Positions 16,194-24,085 are shown, counted from the first letter of the stretch. The stretch: 32,855 bases of DNA from Candidatus Poseidoniales archaeon (GCA_003602605.1 QQRW01000015.1:1-32855); one strand, 5' to 3'. Numbers and translations: made by a program. Notes: generated by a model not told the origin, from the letters alone.

Positions 16194-17036
16194 AGCAGGA
16201 AGATGCCGCCGCAGCATCTCAGAATAACTACCCTCGCCATTCCATTGTTGGGCGACGAGGTCAATTCTTGCCTTTTCAAGAGTCGTCTCCAATCCACCCC
16301 AATCCTCGATTAAGCCGAGTTTCAGCGCTGCTCGAGGCGTGTAGCCTGGGAGAAAATTACGCCAGAGAAACGGAACTCTTCCCGGAGTAACTCGGTTCAC
16401 CATGCGTACGATCGAAGTATTGCAAGTGGTAAGGAGTGAATGGTACCATTCTGGTTCTTGGGACAATTGATTTGCTTTCTGCGCCATTCGAATCAACATG
16501 TGTTTATCTTTCTCCGGGGGAGTAATGGCACGAAACATGTAGTCTTTATTCCCACGAGCGTTCGTTCGCAATCCGGTCATATCACTCTCAAGAGCGACTA
16601 AGAGATACAATTCATAATTCCTCCACAACCCGTCCCAAGGATGGTATCGATGCTTGACTCTTCGACGAGCCTCAAAAGAAAACGAAAGACAAGTTCCATC
16701 GTTGAATTCGAACGTCAGATAGGTGTGTGCGAGCCCATGCAGGGAATGAAAGTGATCAACAATGAACCATATATCCTTGATTTCCTCAGTATCGACGGTG
16801 AGTTCATCAATCCAAGATTCATCTCTATCTTTGGTGGTTCGCCATAAAAAATTGCGAACATTACGAAAGGTGATTTTGGAATCAACAATTTCTGTTGTCG
16901 TAATGAATTCACAATCTGAGTTCCAGTTTGCGGTAAGTTGGGGTTGGCGTGGTCGAACGCGAATAAACCAAATCATGAGCGGCAAAAAAACAACAACCAG
17001 CAATACGCCCAGAGATACCTCGATCAATGTACTCAT
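16170..17036 (-). CDS. DUF4105 (Lnb-like) membrane-anchored enzyme
   Basis: A 288-residue protein with one N-terminal membrane helix (about 8-25) and a DUF4105 domain (about 60-215). In bacteria this domain occurs in Lnb, which moves an acyl chain within the lipoprotein N-terminal lipid. Family features seen are NFLWRTT, LAHTYLTFEFNDG with His104, SFSFEARR with Glu122, RNYELYLLVALESD, and EWYHSLLTTCNTSIV with Cys205; His104 and Cys205 are the natural catalytic candidates, by inference. The ATG at 17036 starts 5 nt after the stop of the upstream gene; a GTG at 17048 would overlap it by 7 nt. Basic residues just after the helix leave the topology uncertain. It is the last gene of the TSP3 operon and overlaps the end of the convergent kinase gene. 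The true substrate in an archaeon is unknown. Confidence 0.75.
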   Translation of the reverse strand: MSTLIEVSLGVLLVVVFLPLMIWFIRVRPRQPQLTANWNSDCEFITTTEIVDSKITFRNVRNFLWRTTKDRDESWIDELTVDTEEIKDIWFIVDHFHSLHGLAHTYLTFEFNDGTCLSFSFEARRRVKHRYHPWDGLWRNYELYLLVALESDMTGLRTNARGNKDYMFRAITPPEKDKHMLIRMAQKANQLSQEPEWYHSLLTTCNTSIVRMVNRVTPGRVPFLWRNFLPGYTPRAALKLGLIEDWGGLETTLEKARIDLVAQQWNGEGSYSEMLRRHLPASPVQKEE

Positions 17037-17041
17037 CGATA

Positions 17042-18364
17042 TCACCACTTATGCCAGACTCGCAACTGTGTGTCCCACCAGTCGGTCGTGCCGTCGGGAT
17101 GTTGGCGCCAAAGAACGCCTTCATCATCCGTGATAGTTGGTAGGCCTCCAGTATCAGGAGATCCATCTGCAAGAATCATAGGTGTTGGGCCAAGGTCACG
17201 CAGTTGGCCTACTGTACCTTCGTCCTTGACTCGCACGAGCAGCACGAAGACAACGATACATACAACAAGCCCCAGAATGCCGATTGAGAACCAACCTACT
17301 GACTCTGTTTGAGTGTCCTCGCCGAATGAACGGCTTGGAAGCGATGCTGCTTCTTCTTCAGTGAGATCGAGCCCCGGAAGTCGAACGAGATTTACCCCAT
17401 GTACAGTACGGATCTGTTCATTGTTGATGACTTCAAGCGTGATGAGGTGTACGCCTGCAGGAAGTATCTTGCAATCATAACTCGTGCTGCTGTTACCGGG
17501 GAGGGTAGAGCCTTGAACGGTCCAAATTTTCTCAAAGGTAGAAAAATCGACTTCACCCATGTTCGGAACCATAGTAATTTGGCAAGGCTCGTCGGTCATG
17601 TTTTGATTGCCAACAACGTCGAGTGAAAACGCTGGAGCTGGACGGTTGTGAATGGTGAGATTCAACCAATACTCTGCGGTTTGGCCCAAGTCATTTCTGT
17701 ATGCTTCCTTGAGTTGATATTCACCCGCTGGCCAGTGTGAACAATCCAATGTCGTTTGATTGTCGAGCACGGTAAAGGGTGCACCGGAGAAAGTTCGAAC
17801 CCCTGATGCCCCATAACGAGGTCCAGTCTCATCTGCAAAAACGCGATGAATAGAACACTCATCACCCGTTTCTATCCTGTCCGGAGCGTCGAGTTCCAAC
17901 ATCAATTGAGGAACTTGAAGTGCTGGTTTGAGAACATAAGTCGGCAGTTGGATACTTGTGATTTTATCTCCTGCCTGATTAATGAAGTCGAGTCGAAGAG
18001 CGTGTTCACCGGATGACCAAGCATCGTAGACAAGGCTGGCATTGGATTGGCCTGACAAAGCGAGGTACTGGTCTTCTTGAACTTCCTTATCCTTGTGTGT
18101 GCCAAACAATCGTAACTCGATTTCAGTAAGTTCTGAAGTGGTATTGAGAATCACGACAACACGTATTGCATCGGGTTCACCGTCTTGGTTCATGTCCATA
18201 GTGTCGTTTCGTAATGCGACTAAAGTCAATCCTTCTTCAGCCAAAGCTTCGTCAGTTGACGGGTTCTCTGCAACAGCCACATCAACAATTCCAAGAGGTG
18301 TGACCAAGCATCCAAGAAGGAGGAGAGCAAGGAAGAATGGGAGCGTTCTGTGTGAATTATTCAA
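17042..18364 (-). CDS. Secreted single-pass membrane protein with Trp-rich cytosolic tail
   Basis: Not recognised by family. The product has 440 residues. It starts with a clean signal peptide (SHRTLPFFLALLLLGCLV). The ectodomain (about 35-345) looks like three or more Ig-like beta domains, with four to six Cys in short pairs and many N-x-S/T sequons; an Asp-rich DMNQDGEPD occurs near residue 57. A membrane helix at about 351-376 (IGILGLVVCIVVFVLLVRV) is followed by a 64-residue tail ending in WRQHPDGTTDWWDTQLRVW, a WW/DUF2510-like pattern. I choose a TTG start at 18364 because a perfect AAGGAGGTG lies just upstream; the next in-frame ATG upstream (18407-18409) is inside the preceding gene. 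The start overlaps the stop of the TSP3 gene by 8 nt, so translation is probably coupled. The DUF4105 gene follows directly. Confidence 0.85.
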   Translation of the reverse strand: MNNSHRTLPFFLALLLLGCLVTPLGIVDVAVAENPSTDEALAEEGLTLVALRNDTMDMNQDGEPDAIRVVVILNTTSELTEIELRLFGTHKDKEVQEDQYLALSGQSNASLVYDAWSSGEHALRLDFINQAGDKITSIQLPTYVLKPALQVPQLMLELDAPDRIETGDECSIHRVFADETGPRYGASGVRTFSGAPFTVLDNQTTLDCSHWPAGEYQLKEAYRNDLGQTAEYWLNLTIHNRPAPAFSLDVVGNQNMTDEPCQITMVPNMGEVDFSTFEKIWTVQGSTLPGNSSTSYDCKILPAGVHLITLEVINNEQIRTVHGVNLVRLPGLDLTEEEAASLPSRSFGEDTQTESVGWFSIGILGLVVCIVVFVLLVRVKDEGTVGQLRDLGPTPMILADGSPDTGGLPTITDDEGVLWRQHPDGTTDWWDTQLRVWHKW

Positions 18365-20933
18365 CCGTTTCACCTCCTTGAAGTGGGGCAGGTTGGAGTT
18401 CTGAAGCATTCATTCCCTCCGGTATTGGGAGCGGCGGCAAATCCTCCAAAGGAATCATTGAACCTTGGACTGCTTCCATGGTGAGAGCGTCTAAGTTGGC
18501 AGATTCTTTGGATTCAAATAAATCATCTTCGAGCGTATCCTCGTCGCGACCCATTCGAACAATCAGTGCAAGAGATGCTCCGAGAATGAAGCCAAACCCG
18601 ATAACCAAATAGGTGAGCCACGAGGCTGCTGGGTCTTCACCTAGAATAGCAACCGCCGCAGAGAACTCGCCGTATGAGTCAGACCAGCCATCGCCGTTGG
18701 AATCAACACAACCCTGCGTATCACGCATTGAATAGCCTGAAGTATTTGGACAATCATCACGCAATGCACCCAGTGGAACATCACCAAAGCCGTCACTGTC
18801 AGAATCCCGCCACTGCAATGATTCTGTAGGGAAAGAGTCTGCAGTGCCAAAGGGATGTGCTTGCCAACTTTCGGTTGGGTCAGACCATCCGTCTCCGTCA
18901 GTATCTCTACACCCTAATCGATCGAGAAGAGAAGTGCCGCGTACTTCAGGACAAGCGTCTCCTTGATTGCCGTTTACATCATCGCCGAAACCGTCCCCAT
19001 CTGTGTCTCTCCATTGGGTTGGCTCGTGAATGAATGCATCTCCGAGGTCTGACCATCCGTCACCATCGGTATCTGGGCAACCCCAGCGGTCACCGCCTGA
19101 CGATGGACCAACCGATGTACCTGCTTGGCTGGGGCAAACATCTGCAGTTGTCCCGAGTGGGTTGTCGCCTCGGCCATCACCGTCAACATCGTGCCATTGC
19201 GTATGGTCCATAGGCCAAGCATCACCGTTGCCACCTGGGCTCGCTAGCCACGTACTGGTTGGGTTAGACCAACCGTCCTCGTCACTGTCAGGACAGCCCC
19301 ATCGGTCGAACGTCGAGGTGCCGAGAGTTGTTCTGCAACCATCACCACGGTAAGCAACACGAAGCGTTTGCCCGTCGAAATATTCAAGATTGTCACCGTA
19401 GCCGTCATTATCTGTATCGAACCATTGGCTTTCGTCCATTGGGAATGCATCTGCAAATCCATCCGGATGAGCAATCCAATCATCGGTAGGGTCGGAAAAA
19501 CCATCTTGGTCTACATCCCTGCATCCGAGTCTGTCGGCATAGGAAATCCATCCGGACTCCACTTCTTCAGCGGAGGAAAAGACACACACATCTCCCTCAA
19601 ATCCTTCAAGAATATCTCCATAGCCATCACCATCCGTGTCCCTGTATTGGGACGGAACGAATGGGAAATCGTCAACTTGTGTTGCCCCGTATGTTTGGTT
19701 ATCCCCCCAACCGTCCTCATCAGAATCGGACCACTGCGTAGGATTATCAGGGAAGTCATCCACCAATACAGCGCCTTCAGATTGATTGTCACCCCATCCG
19801 TCAAAGTCGCGGTCTTGCCACTGAGAGGGTTCATCTGGGAAAGCATCTGAACCATCCGTTTTCGTCCAGTTCAAATCACCGTCTGAATATCCGTCGCCGT
19901 CTGAATCGGTACACCCGAATCGATCACCAGTCGATGAACCGGTAATGAATGGACATGCATCGGGAGTTGAAGCTGCATCAAGCCAAGAACCAATCCCCCA
20001 AGCAATTCGGGATTGATTCCACGTCACATCCTCCCAATTGTCCCCGAATCCATCAGCATCAGTGTCGTTCCACTGCGTGGCATCGAGGGGGAAGGCATCG
20101 CCGAATCCAACAGGATGGGCGTACCATGCCGTCACACCATCAAGTGCTCCTGGATCTTCATCAGAGTAGCCATCGCCATCGCTGTCTAAGCATCCGAATC
20201 GGTCTTGTTGAGAATAACCTCGACGGAAAGGACAGTGATCGCCTTGGAATCCGTCCAGATTATCGCCATACCCATCGTTATCGCTGTCGAGCCATTGAGT
20301 TGAATCGGTCACAAAAGCATCGGCTCCGTTTTGAGGACCCCACGATGAATCTGGGTCAGACCAGCCGTCGCCATCGACATCTGTACACCCTTTACGGTCG
20401 TTTGTCGAAGTACCTACAAGGTCATCGCAGTCATCTTCGTTGTCGATAAAACCGTCTTCGTCTGTATCTCGATTGGATTTGTCGATTGATGGTGTAAGTG
20501 TGTAATCAAAGCCATCGTTGCACCAAGAATCCTCAGATTTAATTTTCACAAAGATATATCCTGCCGTATTTATCGAAGTGGAAAGGACCTTTGATGCAGC
20601 ATTGTCGTCCGCCGAGGTATCTGTGATGGTCGCACCTTGAGAGTTCAATATCGAGAAGCGACCTGTCCATCCATCACCGGGACACCACCATGCCGGACCG
20701 TTCATCGTGCCTGAAAAGGCAATTTGGACAATGTCTCCCTTGCGGGCCTCAATCTTCCAAAAATCAGCTTGGTCTCTTCCGGCATCACAGTCAGGATCGC
20801 AGACATAACCGTTCGATGTAACGCCATCTGTCAACGGGCTTGCACTCTGAATATTATCGTCTGCAGACACTGGTGGGAGCATCGAAAGCATCATCGCGGC
20901 CAGCGAGATGGCCAACATCCGCTTCGCGAGCAT
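18357..20933 (-). CDS. TSP3-repeat cell-surface protein with C-terminal membrane anchor
   Basis: An 858-residue predicted surface protein. The signal peptide is MLAKRMLAISLAAMMLSMLP, cut near VSA-DD. Residues about 26-155 resemble a pre-peptidase C-terminal (PPC) beta domain, with ADFWKIEARKGDIVQIAFSG and several Cys. Residues about 155-760 are TSP3 repeats arranged in seven larger units, each with a DSDGDGWSD loop, a QWxDxDxDGxGDN loop, a CP and a DRxGC. A membrane helix (about 769-791, WLTYLVIGFGFILGASLALIV) and a 65-residue acidic tail complete it. The domains suggest a calcium-stiffened stalk on the cell surface; the ligand is unknown. The ATG at 20933 follows GGGTAATC and a leader with two hairpins. 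Its stop overlaps the next gene's start by 8 nt, so it heads a three-gene operon with the Trp-tail protein and the DUF4105 enzyme. Confidence 0.92.
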   Translation of the reverse strand: MLAKRMLAISLAAMMLSMLPPVSADDNIQSASPLTDGVTSNGYVCDPDCDAGRDQADFWKIEARKGDIVQIAFSGTMNGPAWWCPGDGWTGRFSILNSQGATITDTSADDNAASKVLSTSINTAGYIFVKIKSEDSWCNDGFDYTLTPSIDKSNRDTDEDGFIDNEDDCDDLVGTSTNDRKGCTDVDGDGWSDPDSSWGPQNGADAFVTDSTQWLDSDNDGYGDNLDGFQGDHCPFRRGYSQQDRFGCLDSDGDGYSDEDPGALDGVTAWYAHPVGFGDAFPLDATQWNDTDADGFGDNWEDVTWNQSRIAWGIGSWLDAASTPDACPFITGSSTGDRFGCTDSDGDGYSDGDLNWTKTDGSDAFPDEPSQWQDRDFDGWGDNQSEGAVLVDDFPDNPTQWSDSDEDGWGDNQTYGATQVDDFPFVPSQYRDTDGDGYGDILEGFEGDVCVFSSAEEVESGWISYADRLGCRDVDQDGFSDPTDDWIAHPDGFADAFPMDESQWFDTDNDGYGDNLEYFDGQTLRVAYRGDGCRTTLGTSTFDRWGCPDSDEDGWSNPTSTWLASPGGNGDAWPMDHTQWHDVDGDGRGDNPLGTTADVCPSQAGTSVGPSSGGDRWGCPDTDGDGWSDLGDAFIHEPTQWRDTDGDGFGDDVNGNQGDACPEVRGTSLLDRLGCRDTDGDGWSDPTESWQAHPFGTADSFPTESLQWRDSDSDGFGDVPLGALRDDCPNTSGYSMRDTQGCVDSNGDGWSDSYGEFSAAVAILGEDPAASWLTYLVIGFGFILGASLALIVRMGRDEDTLEDDLFESKESANLDALTMEAVQGSMIPLEDLPPLPIPEGMNASELQPAPLQGGETVE
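18371..18379 (-). promoter_or_regulatory. Strong Shine-Dalgarno site deciding a TTG start
   Basis: Reading the minus strand, AAGGAGGTG lies 6 nt before the TTG at 18364 and inside the end of the upstream TSP3 gene. It is the strongest ribosome site in the window and moves the start 45 nt downstream of the first in-frame ATG. Confidence 0.75.
18660..20470 (-). repeat. TSP3 Asp-rich coding repeat array (second surface protein)
   Basis: About seven super-repeats of 55-120 residues, each with two or more Asp-rich loops and a Cys pair; the first loop is DxDGDGWSD-like and the second QWxDxDxDGxGDN. The same super-repeat occurs in less regular form in the giant protein at 9105-15419, so the two genes share ancestry for this segment. 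Confidence 0.85.
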
Positions 20934-20946
20934 GATTACCCAAGAG

Positions 20947-20968
20947 GCGGTGTGCCTATGAACACCGC
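20947..20968. promoter_or_regulatory. Second hairpin in the leader of the TSP3 operon
   Basis: GCGGTGT, an 8-nt loop, then ACACCGC form a 7-bp stem 14-35 nt upstream of the ATG at 20933. It follows the CCCGTAGGG hairpin and together they would make a structured leader if transcription starts above both. No matching second hairpin was seen before the gene at 15419. Confidence 0.35.
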
Positions 20969-20977
20969 GCCCTGCAC

Positions 20978-20994
20978 AACACCCGTAGGGTGTT
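20978..20994. promoter_or_regulatory. Hairpin/operator-like palindrome upstream of the TSP3 operon
   Basis: AACACCC-GTA-GGGTGTT is a perfect 7-bp inverted repeat with a 3-nt centre, 45 nt upstream of the ATG at 20933. The centre CCCGTAGGG is identical to the element before the giant TSP3 gene. It also lies after the stop of the glycosyltransferase gene, so a terminator role is possible here, but no T-run follows it on the minus strand. Confidence 0.5.
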
Positions 20995-21050
20995 AGCTAC
21001 AAGTGACCAAAATGGGTTCATTCACTCCGAATTTACTTGTAGGAGTGTGC

Positions 21051-22349
21051 TTAGGAGGTCGCACTCTGTGATTCTACGCTTTTCCACGACTTGGTGGCAT
21101 TGAGATATATGCCTTCATAGGCTTCGGCATTGTGTTCGTAAGTGTAGTGGTCCAAGACTCGCTCTCGGCCCCGGCCAGCCTGAGCAGTACGACCTTCGGG
21201 GTCTTCAAGAGAACGGCATACTGCTTTCGCTAAGTCGCTCGGATTTCCAGTTTCAAACAATTCTCCAACGGTTGAGTCAATCATCTCAGTGAGTGGCGCC
21301 TGATTCACGGTAACGACTGGCGTTCCACTGGCTAAGGATTCGAGTGGAATTAGGCCTTGACCTTCGTAGTACGAAGGGTAGACAACGAGATCAGCAGAAC
21401 GGAAGTGCTGTGCTAAATCATCAAAAGACATGCTACTGCGAATAAATAATGCATGTTCGACTCCTAATTTCCGAGCATTCTTTAGCAGTCTTTTCTTCAT
21501 ATGCCCTCTGCCAACTATGACCAGTCTTGCACCAGGGTGCTTTTCTAAAATAGCGGGGAGTGCTCGAATCAAGGTCATGTATCCTTTCCTCGCTACAAGT
21601 CTTCCGACTGCTAAAATCATTGGAGTTTTGGTTTCTGCCATATAGGTCAAAGCAAGCTCGTCTCCACAGTCGTAAGATGAACGAATTTTCTCGTGAGTTA
21701 ATTGCTCCTCCTCATCATCTTGGTTCGGAGGTCGAAACACCTGATGATCGCAACCCCATAATACAACTTCACAGTTGAAATTTTCAGATGGCTCATACCA
21801 ATTTTCGAATTCTGAAAGTGTCGATTTTGAATTAGAAACACAAACTGTCGACTCTAGAATTCCTGCTCTCTCGTATTTTGAATAATACTTACCAGTTAAC
21901 CTTATTGCCAGATCATTTGGATTCCTCCAAGTCGCTGATTCCTTCGCCTTTGCTGCTCTGATCACTCCTTGCTTCTCACCTAACCAAGAGCCGTGCAAAG
22001 ATGAGCAAACTGGAGCGATATTCTCTTCCATGAATCTGAATTCTTTCCTCGAAAAAGATGCTAAAGGCAAATGGATATGTATCACATCTACGGCTTCTAA
22101 ACGATGGAGATGCTTCAGGGCTTTTAATGAATTTTTGGCATATGAACGAGTAAAAGCCATCGGGGCCTTCAACCAGGGCACCTCTATGACTGAAACACCC
22201 GATTGTACAGGTGCTTTACCCTTGTGAGAACGCGTGATTACACTAACTTGATGACCACGTGCTGCTAAATGACCTGCAAGATGGAACACTACGGAACCAA
22301 TACCGCCCCATCTTGGAGGATATTCTCCAGCAATCATAGCGATGTGCAT
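21051..22349 (-). CDS. Glycosyltransferase family 4 protein
   Basis: Predicted GT-B glycosyltransferase that uses a nucleotide sugar, at the inner face of the membrane. The product has 432 residues. The N-terminal half opens with MIAGEYPPRWGGIGSVVFHL, the usual GT4 glycine loop, then HLAARGHQVSVITRS. The C-terminal donor-binding half has AVGRLVARKGYMTLIRALP, RLVIVGRGHMKKRL, then the E-x7-E motif in EGQGLIPLESLASGTPVV and a GELFETGNPSDLAKAV tail. Acceptor and sugar cannot be read from sequence. It is divergent from a GT2 enzyme and upstream of the TSP3 operon on the same strand, separated by a 117-nt gap containing the two hairpins. A role in glycosylating surface proteins (the ectodomains are rich in N-x-S/T) or lipids is inferred from neighbours only. 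Confidence 0.92.
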   Translation of the reverse strand: MHIAMIAGEYPPRWGGIGSVVFHLAGHLAARGHQVSVITRSHKGKAPVQSGVSVIEVPWLKAPMAFTRSYAKNSLKALKHLHRLEAVDVIHIHLPLASFSRKEFRFMEENIAPVCSSLHGSWLGEKQGVIRAAKAKESATWRNPNDLAIRLTGKYYSKYERAGILESTVCVSNSKSTLSEFENWYEPSENFNCEVVLWGCDHQVFRPPNQDDEEEQLTHEKIRSSYDCGDELALTYMAETKTPMILAVGRLVARKGYMTLIRALPAILEKHPGARLVIVGRGHMKKRLLKNARKLGVEHALFIRSSMSFDDLAQHFRSADLVVYPSYYEGQGLIPLESLASGTPVVTVNQAPLTEMIDSTVGELFETGNPSDLAKAVCRSLEDPEGRTAQAGRGRERVLDHYTYEHNAEAYEGIYLNATKSWKSVESQSATS

Positions 22350-22456
22350 TATGTTCCCCCACGAGAGGCTTGGGTTTCAATGTCTCCATAAGAGGAGTAT
22401 GAATAAATGAGTTCTTTAGCCAATGCTTTCAATACTGTTCGTTATTTGGCATTGGT

Positions 22457-23233
22457 ATGGCCGATTCACTGCCAGTTACAGTCACAGTTATCCTTCCGAC
22501 TCGAAACGAAGAAGAAGCACTCGGCCCTACGATTGATGCAATACCTCGCGGATGGTGCAAAGACCTCGAAATCATGATTGTCGATGGCAACTCAAGTGAC
22601 AGAACTCGTGAAATCGCTCTTGAAAAGAACATTCGAGTCCACCTCGAACCCCGAAAAGGATACGGCCGTGCATACCGCACCGGATTCGATGTAGCCAAGA
22701 ACGACATCATCGTCACTATGGATGCAGATTGTACTTACCCTGCGGAATTGGTCCCATCACTGGTTAAGCGATTGCTTGATGACGACCTCGATTTCATAAC
22801 CTGCGACCGACTTTCGCTCGCTGAAGAAGGCTCGATGCCAGGCATTCATGGATTTGGCAATTGGGCTCTTTCATTCACTGCGAGATTGCTCTTCGGCTAC
22901 GGCATCAAGGACTCACAATCAGGAATGTGGGTCTTCCGTAAGTCTATTTTCAACAACGATGCTATGCGCCCAACCAACGATGGTATGCCCCTGTCCGAAG
23001 AAATGAAGATTCTTGCTCGAAGAGTCTTAGGCAAAAAGAAGGCTGTTGAAATCTCTGTCCCTTACCGGCCTCGAGTTGGAGAAGCAGAAATTCACACATG
23101 GGGAGATGGTTGGAAGAATTTCAAGTTCCTTTTTGCACGGCGTGTAGGTCTCCATCGAACATTGACACCATGGGGTGGACTGGATACGAACCCGGATTCG
23201 TTGAACAAGGACTTGCCCGAACAATCAAAGTAA
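22457..23233 (+). CDS. Glycosyltransferase family 2, dolichyl-phosphate mannose synthase-like
   Basis: Predicted GT-A glycosyltransferase of 258 residues, of the DPM1/DPG synthase type that loads a sugar on a polyprenyl phosphate. Seen are VTVILPTRNEEEALGPTIDA near the start, IMIVDGNSSDRTREIA, RKGYGRAYRTGFDVA, and the metal-binding DxD in VTMDADCTYP. A later segment, GIKDSQSGMWVFRKSIF, is the acceptor-site region typical of this subgroup. There is no C-terminal membrane helix pair, so it may be a soluble or peripheral form. The ATG at 22457 is followed at once by the catalytic domain. It is divergent from the GT4 gene, sharing a 107-nt control region, and convergent with PPK2, with one base between the stops. 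Supply of a lipid-linked sugar for surface-protein glycosylation is a reasonable but unproven role. Confidence 0.9.
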   Translation: MADSLPVTVTVILPTRNEEEALGPTIDAIPRGWCKDLEIMIVDGNSSDRTREIALEKNIRVHLEPRKGYGRAYRTGFDVAKNDIIVTMDADCTYPAELVPSLVKRLLDDDLDFITCDRLSLAEEGSMPGIHGFGNWALSFTARLLFGYGIKDSQSGMWVFRKSIFNNDAMRPTNDGMPLSEEMKILARRVLGKKKAVEISVPYRPRVGEAEIHTWGDGWKNFKFLFARRVGLHRTLTPWGGLDTNPDSLNKDLPEQSK

Positions 23234-23234
23234 A

Positions 23235-24044
23235 TCATTCCACTTTGATTCCTTCCAGCCCTTCTTCGGGTGCTGGCCATTGCATATCCAATTCTTCAAG
23301 AGTCTCGACGATAAGCGTTGAGATGATTTCATTACGATATTTTTTGTTGTTTGCTGGAACAACATACCACGGCGATGAATCTGTCGAGGTTTCGCGAATC
23401 ATTGTTTCAAATGCTTCTTGATATTGATCCCAATGGGCTCGTTCCTTTAGATCACCAATCTGAAATTTCCAGTTCTTCTCGGGAACATTCAATCGACTTT
23501 CAAGTCGTTCCTTCTGTTCATCTTTCGTAATGTGAAGGAGAATTTTGATGATGGTAGTTCCTTCATCGACAAGCATTTGTTCGAAATTCCGGATGTGTTC
23601 ATACCTTTTCTCGACGACCTCTTTCGGAGCATAACCGTGAACTTTGACCACAAGAACATCTTCGTAGTGACTGCGATTAAAAATTCCAATTTCTCCATTT
23701 GCTGGAACACAAGGATGGACGCGCCAGAGGTAGTCGTGTGCCAATTCACGCTCTGTTGGTTTCTTGAACGAGTGAACCTTGACGCCTTGAGGGTTAATCT
23801 TGCCAAAAACTGAACGAATCGTACCGTCTTTACCACCGGTATCAATAGACTGCAGTACCACCAGCAAACGCTGCTTACGTTCAGCCCACATCAGTCTTTG
23901 GAGTGATTGTAAACGCTTTGTGAGACGCTTGACGGTTGCTTTCGATTCATCACGGTCGAAACCATCAGGTGAATCTGTGACAGCATCAGAAATCGAAAAA
24001 CTCTGAGCGTCTGAGATTCGAAACTGGGAGGTATCCATGAACAT
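23235..24044 (-). CDS. ppk2: Polyphosphate kinase 2 family (polyP:nucleotide phosphotransferase)
   Basis: Predicted to move phosphate between polyphosphate and a nucleotide, in the cytosol. The protein has 269 residues, as for single-domain PPK2. Walker A is QSIDTGGKDGTIR (65-77), Walker B and following residues are IGIFNRSHYEDVLVVKVH (119-136), and the lid region holds ESRLNVPEKNWKF. HSFKKPTERELAHDYLWR (91-108) is a further strong family segment. Whether it acts on AMP, ADP or GDP cannot be told by eye. Starts at 24044 and 24038 are both ATG, two codons apart, with no clear ribosome site. The gene lies 41 nt after the stop of the beta-helix surface protein on the same strand and is probably co-transcribed. 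It gives the cell a route between polyphosphate stores and nucleotides. Confidence 0.93.
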   Translation of the reverse strand: MFMDTSQFRISDAQSFSISDAVTDSPDGFDRDESKATVKRLTKRLQSLQRLMWAERKQRLLVVLQSIDTGGKDGTIRSVFGKINPQGVKVHSFKKPTERELAHDYLWRVHPCVPANGEIGIFNRSHYEDVLVVKVHGYAPKEVVEKRYEHIRNFEQMLVDEGTTIIKILLHITKDEQKERLESRLNVPEKNWKFQIGDLKERAHWDQYQEAFETMIRETSTDSSPWYVVPANNKKYRNEIISTLIVETLEELDMQWPAPEEGLEGIKVE

Positions 24045-24085
24045 CGGTCGTCTGCTCAGATTAAAGAAGTTCTGTGATTGCTTGA

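Noticed and set aside
20978-20994. Intrinsic terminator of the GT4 gene
   Set aside because: There is no T-run after the stem on the minus strand, archaeal termination rarely uses GC hairpins, and the twin element at 15471 lies between divergent genes.
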